Positions 54,850-63,564 of a DNA stretch of 64,000 nucleotides are shown here, one piece after another (the stretch's first letter is position 1; the number at the start of each line of letters is the position of its first letter). The position numbers were made by a program, and so were the translations under genes. This DNA is from Rhodothermia bacterium. GTDB taxonomy: Bacteria; Bacteroidota; Rhodothermia; Balneolales; Balneolaceae. Where the stretch lies: contig JAUICM010000001.1 of the NCBI GenBank assembly GCA_030427885.1, positions 496,001 through 560,000 on the forward strand, written 5' to 3'. The notes under the pieces are model-generated. The model ran no database searches. It was not told the origin of the DNA and worked only from the letters and a program-made list of their open reading frames with translations.

Positions 54850-56397
54850 ATGAGTCGACACAGCGAATGGATCTTAATCCTTGATAATGGTTCACAGTTC
54901 ACACAACTAATAGCTCGTCGGCTCCGCGAGTTTAATATTTATTGTGAGATCCACCCTTTCAATGTGGATCTCAATGAGGTTTCAACCCCGCTTCCCAAAG
55001 GAATGATTCTTTCAGGTGGACCGATGAGTGTTAATGATGAAGGAGCTCCTCACCTGCAAACTGAACTCCTGGATTGGAATGTTCCTGTTCTGGGTGTTTG
55101 TTATGGATTACAGCTTCTTTCCCATACCGAGATTCCGGGCAGTGTTGCAAAAGCAGAAAAGCGGGAATATGGACGCGCTCATCTTATTATTGATGATGCA
55201 TCAGACCTTTTGAAGGACATAGAAAATGAATCTGTGGTCTGGATGAGTCATGGTGATCATATTACAGACCTCCCTTCTTCTTACGAGATCATTGGACACA
55301 CCGCTAATGCAGAAGTAGCGGCAGTACGTCATAAAAATGATGCAGTATATGGAGTTCAGTTTCACCCCGAAGTTGCTCACACCGAGTGTGGTAAACAGAT
55401 TCTGAAGAACTTCGCATTTGAGATATGTAATCTGACAGGAGACTGGACAGCTTCTTCTTTTATTGATGAGCAAATTGAAGCGATTCGTAAAAAAGTGGGT
55501 TCTGACAAAGTTCTGTGCGCGCTTTCCGGAGGTGTTGATTCAACCGTTGTAGCTACTTTGATACATAAAGCTATCGGAGATCAGCTGCTTTGTGTATTCG
55601 TGGATAACGGTCTTCTAAGAAAAGATGAGTTTAACGAAGTACTGGAGCTCTACACCCGTGATCTGCATCTGCCCGTTAAAGGAGTAGATGCTTCAGATCT
55701 GTTCATATCCAGACTTACGGGTGTTTCAGATCCTGAAAAGAAGAGAAAGATCATTGGTAATACATTCATCGATGTCTTCGAAAAAGAGATCGGAACCCAA
55801 ACAGAATTTAAGTTTCTGGCTCAGGGTACGCTCTATCCTGATGTGATCGAAAGCGTTTCATTCAAGGGGCCTTCAGCTACTATAAAGTCTCACCATAATG
55901 TGGGTGGACTTCCTGAAAAGATGAAGCTGGATCTGATTGAACCGGTAAGAGAATTATTTAAAGATGAAGTAAGAGTAGTTGGGCGTGAACTGGGAATTCC
56001 TGAGCATTTTATTGCCAGACACCCCTTCCCCGGCCCTGGGTTAGGTATCAGAGTCCTTGGAGAATTAAGTAAAGAAAAACTAGACCTGTTACGGGAAGCT
56101 GACAAGATTTTTATTGATGAGTTGAAATCTCAGGGATTATACAATGATGTTTGGCAGGCACTGGCAGTACTGCTGCCAGTACAAAGCGTGGGAGTAATGG
56201 GTGATGAGAGAACCTATGAATTTACTGCTGCACTAAGAGCTGTTACCAGCCTGGATGGCATGACAGCCGATTGGGCTCATCTCCCCTATGAATTCCTGGC
56301 ACATGTTTCAAACAGGATCATTAACGAAACTAAGGGCATTAACAGAGTGGTGTACGATATTAGTTCGAAACCACCTGCTACTATTGAGTGGGAATAA
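54850..56397 (+). CDS. guaA: GMP synthase, glutamine-hydrolysing
   Basis: 515 residues; makes GMP from XMP. Class I amidotransferase domain with nucleophile Cys84 in GVCYGLQLL and the His-Glu pair in FHPEVAHTE (about 174-182); ATP pyrophosphatase PP-loop LSGGVDSTV (about 225-233); C-terminal dimerisation domain ending in the conserved [18 protein letters not shown]. Complete. Starts 16 bases after gcvH and may be on the same transcript. Confidence 0.98.
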   Translation: MSRHSEWILILDNGSQFTQLIARRLREFNIYCEIHPFNVDLNEVSTPLPKGMILSGGPMSVNDEGAPHLQTELLDWNVPVLGVCYGLQLLSHTEIPGSVAKAEKREYGRAHLIIDDASDLLKDIENESVVWMSHGDHITDLPSSYEIIGHTANAEVAAVRHKNDAVYGVQFHPEVAHTECGKQILKNFAFEICNLTGDWTASSFIDEQIEAIRKKVGSDKVLCALSGGVDSTVVATLIHKAIGDQLLCVFVDNGLLRKDEFNEVLELYTRDLHLPVKGVDASDLFISRLTGVSDPEKKRKIIGNTFIDVFEKEIGTQTEFKFLAQGTLYPDVIESVSFKGPSATIKSHHNVGGLPEKMKLDLIEPVRELFKDEVRVVGRELGIPEHFIARHPFPGPGLGIRVLGELSKEKLDLLREADKIFIDELKSQGLYNDVWQALAVLLPVQSVGVMGDERTYEFTAALRAVTSLDGMTADWAHLPYEFLAHVSNRIINETKGINRVVYDISSKPPATIEWE

Positions 56398-56455
56398 TAA
56401 AGTGTGAACTTTTCCTGTTCTCCTTGCTATAAGTGAGCAACAAATACTTATACAC

Positions 56456-58171
56456 ATGAAAAAATCGCTATCATTTTTGTTCTTTATTCTACTTGGTTTG
56501 AACATTGTTCAGGCTCAGGTTATTCAGGATGGTCTTACCTTATATGAACAGGGAGATTATGAAAGAGCTCTGAGAATTCTGGAAAATTCACAAGAACCGG
56601 AAGCGTTGTTGTTTGCAGGTAAAAGTCATTTCGCACTCGCAAATTACCTAATGGCTCTGAATTACCTGAACAAGATTGATAATTCTGCCCCACTTGATAT
56701 AAACCACGATGCCCGCTACACAGCCGCTCTCGCTTATTTTCAGTTGGATGATTACAGTGATGCACTTGATGTTCTTAACGAATTAGGAAGCTCAACTCCC
56801 ACTACCCCAATTTCAAGGTCCGCAATTGTACTATATGATCAGATTCTTGGATATTTAACTCCTAAGCAACGTTTCGATGTATTCAGACATGTCAAAGGTG
56901 ATAATATCAGAATGGATATCGTCGAATCATCTATTGGAAAAGTAAAGTACACTACTGCGGTTTCTCTGGTTGATCTTTTTAAAAGATCAGTTTCTGAATA
57001 TGACATGAATAAGCTTAATGCAATCGAAACCCAGCTAAGCGATTCTGTTCGCTATTCTGAACTGTACAGCCCAAATGCATTTTATACTGCGCCAAAAGGA
57101 ATAACATACAATATCGGCGTTGCGCTTCCAGAATTCGATTTTGAGTCTTCGGAATATGAGATCGCACAGCATATTTATTTTGGAATTCAATTAGCCGTTG
57201 AAGAATTCAATAGTACTAACCCTGATCAGAAAGCATTTCTTTATTACAAAAAAACCAATGGTGATGAAGATCCTGAAAGTATCATTTCTGATCTGGTGTG
57301 GAATAAAGATGCAGATCTTATCATAGGCCCTCTTTTCTCTCAGGTAGCTAAAGATTTCTCCGATCTTGCTGAAGATTACCAGATACCAATGATATTGCCA
57401 TTGGCAAACGCCGACAGTCTTGATCTGTATAACGATTATGTTTTCCAGATGAACCCTACCTTTTCTACACAGGGTAAGAAAATGGCCCGGCATGCATTCA
57501 GTTTAGGTTATGACACTCTTGGTGTTATTGCTGAAGCCCGTTCTCTGGGAGCTCCAGCAGCACGTAGTTTCCTCCATGAATTTGAACGCCTGGGTGGTTT
57601 TATTGAATATTATTTCGAGGAAAAACTTGAGGATATTGGATACGATATCACTGATTATACCAAGTTCTTTACAACAGATACACTCGACAGTGTTGCCATG
57701 GTACAAGGCGTGTACGCTCCTTTCACAGGAACTATTGCTCCTACTTTGATCGAGTCTATGCTTACAGATCTGGAAGCAATGCGCAGTACAGTCGATATCT
57801 TTGGCTCTGAAGAATGGGCGGGTGTTGATCTGGATTCAAGACGATTAAACCAAACCAATTTATCCTATACTGAGTCATTTTCTATAGATACCTCCAATAC
57901 AGCTACCAGTGAATTTACTTCTTCGTTTCGATTGAGATTCGAGACGGTGCCAACCCAGTTTGCTTATATTGGTTATGATGCGGCAAAGATTGTACTGCAA
58001 ACACTACAGAGAGTAAAAAATCCTGCGTACTTCCGGGATGCCCTGAAGGATGTAAACAACTTTAAAGGATTAAGTATGAATGTAAGTTTCAGGAAGACAC
58101 ATGTGAATCAGGATGTGGTCATACAGCGACTTGAGCGTTATACGGAAGAAGAAATTACAGAGGAGCAATAA
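56456..58171 (+). CDS. Exported TPR plus periplasmic-binding-protein-like (LivK/LpoA-type) protein
   Basis: 571 residues. Signal peptide to about 21 (QAQ), TPR-type helices to about 125 (YEQGDYERALRILENS, LLFAGKSHFALANYLMALNYL, ARYTAALAYFQLDDYSDALD), and then a type 1 periplasmic binding fold from about 215 (IYFGIQLAVEEFNSTNPDQ, DLIIGPLFSQVAKDFSDLAEDYQIPMILPLA, FAYIGYDAAKIVLQTL). The layout resembles LpoA-like activators of penicillin-binding proteins and amino-acid-binding proteins; no ABC transporter genes are adjacent. Could regulate peptidoglycan synthesis or bind a ligand; unproven. mltG, a peptidoglycan enzyme, converges on it. Confidence 0.82.
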   Translation: MKKSLSFLFFILLGLNIVQAQVIQDGLTLYEQGDYERALRILENSQEPEALLFAGKSHFALANYLMALNYLNKIDNSAPLDINHDARYTAALAYFQLDDYSDALDVLNELGSSTPTTPISRSAIVLYDQILGYLTPKQRFDVFRHVKGDNIRMDIVESSIGKVKYTTAVSLVDLFKRSVSEYDMNKLNAIETQLSDSVRYSELYSPNAFYTAPKGITYNIGVALPEFDFESSEYEIAQHIYFGIQLAVEEFNSTNPDQKAFLYYKKTNGDEDPESIISDLVWNKDADLIIGPLFSQVAKDFSDLAEDYQIPMILPLANADSLDLYNDYVFQMNPTFSTQGKKMARHAFSLGYDTLGVIAEARSLGAPAARSFLHEFERLGGFIEYYFEEKLEDIGYDITDYTKFFTTDTLDSVAMVQGVYAPFTGTIAPTLIESMLTDLEAMRSTVDIFGSEEWAGVDLDSRRLNQTNLSYTESFSIDTSNTATSEFTSSFRLRFETVPTQFAYIGYDAAKIVLQTLQRVKNPAYFRDALKDVNNFKGLSMNVSFRKTHVNQDVVIQRLERYTEEEITEEQ

Positions 58172-58173
58172 CG

Positions 58174-59244
58174 CTACTTGTTAAGAGCTTCAGCTTCTTG
58201 CTGTCTTTTGATCCTGTACTGTTGACGTAACCACTTTCTCCACTTTTCACTCTCTACCTGATGCTCCTCAAAAGTACGGGTAAATATATGTCCTCCTTCC
58301 GGGTTGGCTACCATATAAAGATAATCATGGTTCTCAGGATAAACTGTCGCTTCAATAGTGCTAAGGCTTGGGTTTGTGATAGGTCCCGGCGGTAAGCCCT
58401 TATTTCTATAGGTATTGAATGGATGGTTGAATTGATAGTCTTCGAATAACAATCTTCTACGTTCCCCAAGTGCATAATTGACGGTTGGATCAGCCTGTAG
58501 TAGCATTCTTTTATTCAATCTATTCCAATATAACCCACTTATAATAGGTTTCTCATCTTCCATATTCGCCTCCCACTCAACAATAGAAGCCATGGTCATG
58601 ATCTCCTTAATTGTGTGGTCTTGTTTCTTCACATCTTTCGAAAACCGATCAACTACCAGATCGTCAAATTCCCTGAGTATTCTTCGGATCAGATCCCGGG
58701 GTGTTGTTGTCCAGTATACCAGGTAGGTTTCGGGAAGCATCCTTCCGAATAATTGCTCTTTTGAAAAACCGAGTCTTTCCAGAAATACAGAATCTTCGAA
58801 GACTTGTTCCATTTCACTTGCTTCGAAGTTCAATTCAGAGGAAACAATTTCAGAAAATCGTTCGATTGTGATACCTGGTAGCACAACAACCGGAATAGGA
58901 TCCTGAATGCCTCTCGCAAGTTTTGAAAGCAATGATTCATAAGAGTACTCACCAGACAATCGATAATTACCTTTCTGGAAAGTTCTCCATCCCAACATAC
59001 GGGTCGACCATTCCAGTTCAGAAGCCTGGTAATTCACAGAAAGAGAATCCAGAATAAAAATTAATTCAGATACATCGATTCTCTTGTCCAGTATCATATT
59101 TACTTCTTCAGGAATAATAATTGCATCACTGGAAGTTAGCCTGATCTGGCGGGAACCCAGAGTTAAAACAGCAATAATTATAAAAGCCAGAAGCCCGATA
59201 AGGAGCTCATTCTTATTAAATGATAATGTACTACTCAGATTCAT
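58174..59244 (-). CDS. mltG: Endolytic murein transglycosylase MltG
   Basis: 356 residues. N-terminal membrane anchor (NELLIGLLAFIIIAVLTLG), LysM-like region (about 45-110), then the MltG/YceG domain: ITIERFSEIVSSE, TYLVYWTTTPRDLIRRILREF, the catalytic Glu in MASIVEWEANM (about 220), QADPTVNYALG, the NTYRNKGLPPGPITNPSLSTIEA motif in two parts, and YLYMVANPEGGHIFTRTFEEH. Cuts glycan strands during elongation and sets strand length. Stops facing the binding-protein gene with a two-base gap. Confidence 0.95.
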   Translation of the reverse strand: MNLSSTLSFNKNELLIGLLAFIIIAVLTLGSRQIRLTSSDAIIIPEEVNMILDKRIDVSELIFILDSLSVNYQASELEWSTRMLGWRTFQKGNYRLSGEYSYESLLSKLARGIQDPIPVVVLPGITIERFSEIVSSELNFEASEMEQVFEDSVFLERLGFSKEQLFGRMLPETYLVYWTTTPRDLIRRILREFDDLVVDRFSKDVKKQDHTIKEIMTMASIVEWEANMEDEKPIISGLYWNRLNKRMLLQADPTVNYALGERRRLLFEDYQFNHPFNTYRNKGLPPGPITNPSLSTIEATVYPENHDYLYMVANPEGGHIFTRTFEEHQVESEKWRKWLRQQYRIKRQQEAEALNK

Positions 59245-59401
59245 CCTTTAAGATAATGATCTTAACAAAATAAACGAGTTTAGAAGATTTAAAATATTTC
59301 AGAAAAACCAATAGCTATCGAAACTTTAAGAATTCAAAGGCGTAATCAGCGTCCGAAGAGCAAACGAGCTTTTGGATGCTGCAAAGCACCAAATGCCCTA
59401 A

Positions 59402-59434
59402 AGAAAAAACCCGAACTTTGACCGGTTCGGGTTT
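59402..59434 (-). terminator. Strong, possibly bidirectional terminator
   Basis: Perfect 10-bp stem (59407-59416 with 59425-59434, eight-base loop) that includes ACCCGAAC/GTTCGGGT, followed by U-runs on both strands (A-run 59402-59409; T-run 59436-59442). It starts 16 bases after the stop of the HD-domain gene, so it ends that minus-strand transcript. There is no plus-strand gene immediately upstream. Confidence 0.8.
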
Positions 59435-59449
59435 ATTTTTTTGCACTTT

Positions 59450-59989
59450 CTAGCTGCCAAAAACCCCGATAAGAAACTGTATATGCTCGTTTACAGTCTT
59501 ATTGATTAGCAAAGCTCCTTTGTCAATATCCTCTCTCGGCACATTCGCTGCAAAATTCAAAGTCTTCAATTTCTTTGTAACTGATTTCACTTTCATACCT
59601 TCAAAACCTGTAGGGCGCATGAGTGATACTGCGTGCATAAAACCTGAAAGCTCATCACAAGCAAAAAGATATCGTTCAATTTCTGATTCCGGTTCTTTTC
59701 CGGTTCGTTCGGGCGCATGTGCTTTTATAGCACCGATTACTGCTTCTGAATAACCCAATTCAGGCAGTATCTCTCCAACCGCTTTATTGGGATGCTCTTC
59801 AGGAAACTTCTCCCAGTCCAGATCATGCAACAGGCCAGCAGTCCACCATTCTTCCAGTTCCACTTCGTTTTTATCATTCTCTTTTGCATAAGCTTCCATT
59901 GCAAGAGCCACCATTTCACAATGGTTTCTGAGACTTTCACTTTCAATATAGCTATTCATTAATTCTATCGATTCTTGTCTGCTTTTCAT
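59450..59989 (-). CDS. HD-domain phosphohydrolase
   Basis: 179 residues, soluble. HD metal-site motif in WWTAGLLHDLDWEKFPEEHP (His-Asp at about 53-54), an upstream His in RNHCEMVALAME, and a further His in IKAHAPERTG (about 92), with FACDELSGFMHAV containing a fourth ligand Asp. Such HDIG-type proteins are nucleotide or lipid-head phosphohydrolases. Common in Bacteroidota; substrate unknown. Confidence 0.85.
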   Translation of the reverse strand: MKSRQESIELMNSYIESESLRNHCEMVALAMEAYAKENDKNEVELEEWWTAGLLHDLDWEKFPEEHPNKAVGEILPELGYSEAVIGAIKAHAPERTGKEPESEIERYLFACDELSGFMHAVSLMRPTGFEGMKVKSVTKKLKTLNFAANVPREDIDKGALLINKTVNEHIQFLIGVFGS

Positions 59990-60120
59990 TCGTTCTGTGA
60001 TATATTGTTTACACTTTGATTACCTATTTGTTAGATACATAGCTTAGATAATTATTCCAAAGTCCTTAAGTTATTATAAAAGAAGTAATCCAATCCGTTA
60101 TTATTATCGTAACAATTAGT

Positions 60121-60507
60121 ATGAAGAAAAATATATTATTCCTATGTGTCCTTGTGAGCTTGTTTGGTAACAACTGTATGAACAGTGCAGAAGATGTCAC
60201 AGGCTCTGAACAGAACAATGTAAGCTATTCAACTCAGGTTCAGCCAATTTTTAGTTCGAGATGCACTAGTTGCCATGGTACAAATGGTGGATTGAATCTT
60301 AGTTCCTATTCCTCACTTATGAATAGTGTTGGAAATAGTTATGGAACCACCTTAGTAGTTGCAGGTGATGCTGATGCAAGCGGATTAGTAGATAAGATTG
60401 AAGCAAACCCTCAGTTTGGCTCCCGAATGCCGCAGGGAGGAACACTAACCGGCGATCAAATTCAAACCATAAAAGCCTGGATAAACGAAGGCGCATTAGA
60501 TAATTAA
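60121..60507 (+). CDS. Exported c-type cytochrome-like protein
   Basis: 128 residues. Hydrophobic leader (about 1-18) followed by a cysteine at 20, but the residues before it do not form a clean lipobox. A single haem-c motif RCTSCHG (about 48-54) opens the domain (SYSTQVQPIFSSRC, family pattern of planctomycete-type cytochrome c), and FGSRMPQGGTLTGDQIQTIKAWI supplies the axial Met. One small haem domain, probably periplasmic, able to carry an electron. Clustered with YceI and DUF5777. Confidence 0.9.
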   Translation: MKKNILFLCVLVSLFGNNCMNSAEDVTGSEQNNVSYSTQVQPIFSSRCTSCHGTNGGLNLSSYSSLMNSVGNSYGTTLVVAGDADASGLVDKIEANPQFGSRMPQGGTLTGDQIQTIKAWINEGALDN

Positions 60508-60509
60508 TT

Positions 60510-61064
60510 ATGAAACAACTATTACTATTTATTCTGATTGGTCTTCTGGTAAACAACCTGCAAGCTCAAAGTTTTTATTCTGATAACGGAACAGCTGAAT
60601 TTACCTCCAGTGTACCTTTGCACACATTTACCGGAACTTCGTCCAGTTTAACAGGAATGATAAAGACTGATGAGCGAACAGTCGATTTTTTCCTGGATCT
60701 GGAAACCCTTGAAACCGGAAACGCAAAGAGAGATAAAGATATGCTTCTCACTCTAGAAACTGATAATTATCCGTTTGCAGAATTCTTTGGAAATATTACA
60801 ACTCCATTCGATCCTGACGCTCTGAATGAAGAACAGGCAGTTAAGGTGCAAGGCAATTTCAAAATTCATGGCGTTGAGAAAGAAGTAGAAGTAAACGGGA
60901 GTATTACCGTTACCGATGAGGGACTTAAAGTACAAGCAAACTGGGCACTTAATTTGGAGGACTACAATATTGAACCGCCAAGTCTACTGATAATAAAAGT
61001 GGATAAACAACAAAAGATAGCTATCAATATTCTTTTAAAACCTTACACCGAGGAGAAAAATTAA
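60510..61064 (+). CDS. YceI-family periplasmic lipid-binding-type protein
   Basis: 184 residues. Signal peptide to about 20 (LQAQ). YceI lipocalin-like barrel: FYSDNGTAEFTSSVPLHTFTG at the start, VDFFLDLETLETGNAKRDKDM and FKIHGVEKEVEVNGSI near the middle. Homologues bind isoprenoid quinones or fatty acids, which suits a place next to a cytochrome. Two bases after the cytochrome gene and coupled to the next (TAATG). Confidence 0.9.
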   Translation: MKQLLLFILIGLLVNNLQAQSFYSDNGTAEFTSSVPLHTFTGTSSSLTGMIKTDERTVDFFLDLETLETGNAKRDKDMLLTLETDNYPFAEFFGNITTPFDPDALNEEQAVKVQGNFKIHGVEKEVEVNGSITVTDEGLKVQANWALNLEDYNIEPPSLLIIKVDKQQKIAINILLKPYTEEKN

Positions 61065-61930
61065 TGTATCGTTCTTTATTACTTTTTCTGACCATTTTAT
61101 TGTCTTCCTCCACCCTTTTTGCTCAAATGCAAAGAACCAGAGCAGTGAAAGATGGACCGGTAGATGAATTATTTCTGATTGGATCTATTGCCGGGATGAG
61201 TACAGTTACGAATCTTGAAGCAAAAAACCTTAATACCTTGATCCAACACAATTTCGGTACGGTAAATGGAGGTATTGAAAGCTTTTACGGCCTCGACCAG
61301 GGAGCCGCAGTTCGTCTGGGAATTGATTATGGGGTAACTGATAACTTATCTGTAGGAATAGGCAGAACCAGTGTCGAAGATAACGTTGACATGAGATTTA
61401 AATACACCATACTCAGACAATTGAAGTCAGGTAAGATTCCTGTTGAATTAGCAATCAAAGGCGACCTGGGTGTAAATACACAAAAAGAACAACGATTCGA
61501 TTTTAGTTTTCAGGAACGTCTGAACTATTTCGCTTCGGTGATGGTCGCCCGCCAATTTTCTGACAAGATCACTCTTCAGGTTTCACCTATGATATCTCAT
61601 TTCAATACAGTACTTATTGAAACCCCTGGAGTTCAACCCGAAAATACACATTATGCTATCGGTATGGGCGGAAGGTTAAAACTGGATGAGAGAAAATCTC
61701 TGACTTTTGAATATATCCCTGTAATAGGTAGTCGTACAGAAGGAACCTACAATCATCTCGCATTTGGTTTTGAGATAGAAACAGGAGGCCACGTATTCCA
61801 AATGTTTCTAATGTCCGGACAGTGGTTCACTGAACAACATTTATTAGCCAAAAACACCAATAATTTCTTTGAAGGCGATTTCAGGCTTGGCTTTAATATC
61901 AACAGGATATTCAGCCTAGGTAAAAAGTAA
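61064..61930 (+). CDS. DUF5777-type outer-membrane beta-barrel protein
   Basis: 288 residues. Signal peptide to about 20 (LFAQ) and a barrel-like series of strands beginning VDELFLIGSIAGMSTVTNLEA and ending FRLGFNINRIFSLGK. The FGTVNGGIESFYGLDQGAAVRLGIDYGVTDNLSVGIGR region, in two parts, matches the DUF5777 family. AGGAG lies ahead of the ATG. Coupled to YceI; role unknown, perhaps a porin for the same electron or lipid pathway. Confidence 0.85.
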   Translation: MYRSLLLFLTILLSSSTLFAQMQRTRAVKDGPVDELFLIGSIAGMSTVTNLEAKNLNTLIQHNFGTVNGGIESFYGLDQGAAVRLGIDYGVTDNLSVGIGRTSVEDNVDMRFKYTILRQLKSGKIPVELAIKGDLGVNTQKEQRFDFSFQERLNYFASVMVARQFSDKITLQVSPMISHFNTVLIETPGVQPENTHYAIGMGGRLKLDERKSLTFEYIPVIGSRTEGTYNHLAFGFEIETGGHVFQMFLMSGQWFTEQHLLAKNTNNFFEGDFRLGFNINRIFSLGKK

Positions 61931-61947
61931 CAATAACTGTTGGTTTA

Positions 61948-62289
61948 TCAGATCATCGATCTTATTTCCTGTGCAACTCCGCGATTGTACTGGAAAGTCA
62001 TGTCTTTGTGATTCACCAAATCAACTATTGTTCCGATCGCACATAATCCACCCGTTAACAAATAAAGTATTCCCATACCTACTTGGTTTAATAAGAACCT
62101 GTGTATTCCACTTACACCAAAAAAACCCAGTAAACAGGTAAGTAATATTGTCTGAGAATCCTTTCTTCTGGCTCTGTATACATTTGAGAATTTAGCAATG
62201 TTCTCCTCACTCATATCCGAAAAAAGCTTATTTAAATATAGCGCTTCATCCCCTTCAGCTTCTGGTACAAAATCTATAACTCTAGCCAT
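61948..62289 (-). CDS. TM2-domain membrane protein
   Basis: 113 residues; soluble N-terminal part, then a TM2 domain: two spans with the short connecting LNQVGMGILYLLTGGLCAIGTIVDLV, preceded by GFFGVSGIHRFLL. Typical small TM2 protein of unknown role. Overlaps the DUF2752 gene by eight bases. Confidence 0.87.
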   Translation of the reverse strand: MARVIDFVPEAEGDEALYLNKLFSDMSEENIAKFSNVYRARRKDSQTILLTCLLGFFGVSGIHRFLLNQVGMGILYLLTGGLCAIGTIVDLVNHKDMTFQYNRGVAQEIRSMI

Positions 62290-62590
62290 TTGTAATCTCC
62301 GTTAAATCTTTATTTCTCGTTATATATAAGTCTTTCCATATTGAAAATATCCTCACGCTCAGGATCACTACGGCAAAAGGCCCCATAAGATTCGCCTGTA
62401 TTGAATTTGAAAACTCACCCCTGAACAAGAATGCTACTGAGTGACCTAATCCCTCCCCCGGACAAAAGCTAAAGCCGAGTGCATCAAATAAACAAAAGTC
62501 GATCCCCTGTGAGTAGGGATTCATTGAAGCCATCAGAATTAGTCCTGATAGAAAGGCCAGCCATTCAATATGTTTTTTTATAAATCCCAC
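62282..62590 (-). CDS. DUF2752 membrane protein
   Basis: 102 residues, about three hydrophobic segments. The family's first loop normally has a CPxCG-type motif; here FSFCPGEGLGHSVAFLFRGEF keeps the first Cys-Pro-Gly but has Glu where the second cysteine is expected. Start is a GTG at 62590. Coupled to the TM2 gene, as often in Bacteroidota. Function unknown. Confidence 0.8.
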   Translation of the reverse strand: MGFIKKHIEWLAFLSGLILMASMNPYSQGIDFCLFDALGFSFCPGEGLGHSVAFLFRGEFSNSIQANLMGPFAVVILSVRIFSIWKDLYITRNKDLTEITNG

Positions 62591-62631
62591 TTCAAAACTT
62601 ACGATATGAATGAATTAAGTTTCAATCGTAT

Positions 62632-63561
62632 TTAATTTCTATAAAGTCTCCATAGGATCGAGCCCAATTGGGTAAACAATCTGTAAACGAGATTATATTC
62701 TGTATCAGAAAATAAGACCGATCGTTTGATACTAAGTACTCCAAAAAGACTTGCGTCAGCAGGCACTTCCATATTATTGCCCAAAAGAGTTTTCTCGTTA
62801 ACTGAAAATAAAGGCACTGAGATCTCAGCAGATAGTTTGTTCTTTGATGAGAATTCCTGAAATAATCCCAGCTCACTCTTATAAATATGATTCACAAAAT
62901 ATCCCATTCTTGTTTCTTTGATATGAGTGATCGAAGGCTCAGTGCTAATATCAATGCTTTCAATATTGTCTGGTACGGTATCACCTACTACTTTTTCCAG
63001 GCTTAGTTTATCGCCTTTAGTAATCCAAAAGCTGGTAAAATTAGCTTTAGTAATTGCATTTAATTCGGTTAAAAGAACATGCACTGTTTCATCAAAATCT
63101 CCTGTGAGTGCTGTCTCCATCAATTCCATCACTAAAGACTGTTTTCCATTTACAAGTTCTTCCTCCAGATCAGGAACCTGAATATTTGAGATCAGTTTCA
63201 TTCTCACCCTTTCAAGAATGCTGACCTTATCTTTAGTGAATAATTCCTTTTTAATGAAATCTGCAGCTCCAAGATCAAGTGCTTTTCTTTCCTTCTCCAC
63301 CGTTGGGAGATTGGTCATTATCAGAACCGGTATCTTCTTTTTTTCGAAGTCTGTGCGGAGAGATTCCAACAATTCTAAACCGGTAAGACCTGGCATATGA
63401 ATATCAGAAAGGATCAGGTTCACTTTAGTATTCGAAAGTATATTAATAGCCTCCTGTGCATTCTTAGCATGTTCCAGATCGAACTCAGTACCCAAGAGAC
63501 TCTTGGTCATAAAATGGATCGGTTCATCATCGTCAATAACAAGTACTTTGTACTTCCGCAT
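62632..63561 (-). CDS. Response regulator: receiver plus GAF-like domain
   Basis: 309 residues. Receiver (1-125): Asp10-Asp12 pocket (VIDDDE), phosphoacceptor Asp53 (LILSDIHMPG), Thr83 in IMTN, Lys in DFIKKEL. The remaining part (about 145-309) has the secondary structure of a GAF-type sensory domain (LSLEKVVGD, HIKETRMGYFVNHI, GVLSIKRSVLFSDTE), with no DNA-binding helix. So its output is probably enzymatic or by contact. Follows the histidine kinase gene after three bases; the two should work together. Confidence 0.88.
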   Translation of the reverse strand: MRKYKVLVIDDDEPIHFMTKSLLGTEFDLEHAKNAQEAINILSNTKVNLILSDIHMPGLTGLELLESLRTDFEKKKIPVLIMTNLPTVEKERKALDLGAADFIKKELFTKDKVSILERVRMKLISNIQVPDLEEELVNGKQSLVMELMETALTGDFDETVHVLLTELNAITKANFTSFWITKGDKLSLEKVVGDTVPDNIESIDISTEPSITHIKETRMGYFVNHIYKSELGLFQEFSSKNKLSAEISVPLFSVNEKTLLGNNMEVPADASLFGVLSIKRSVLFSDTEYNLVYRLFTQLGSILWRLYRN

Positions 63562-63564
63562 AAA

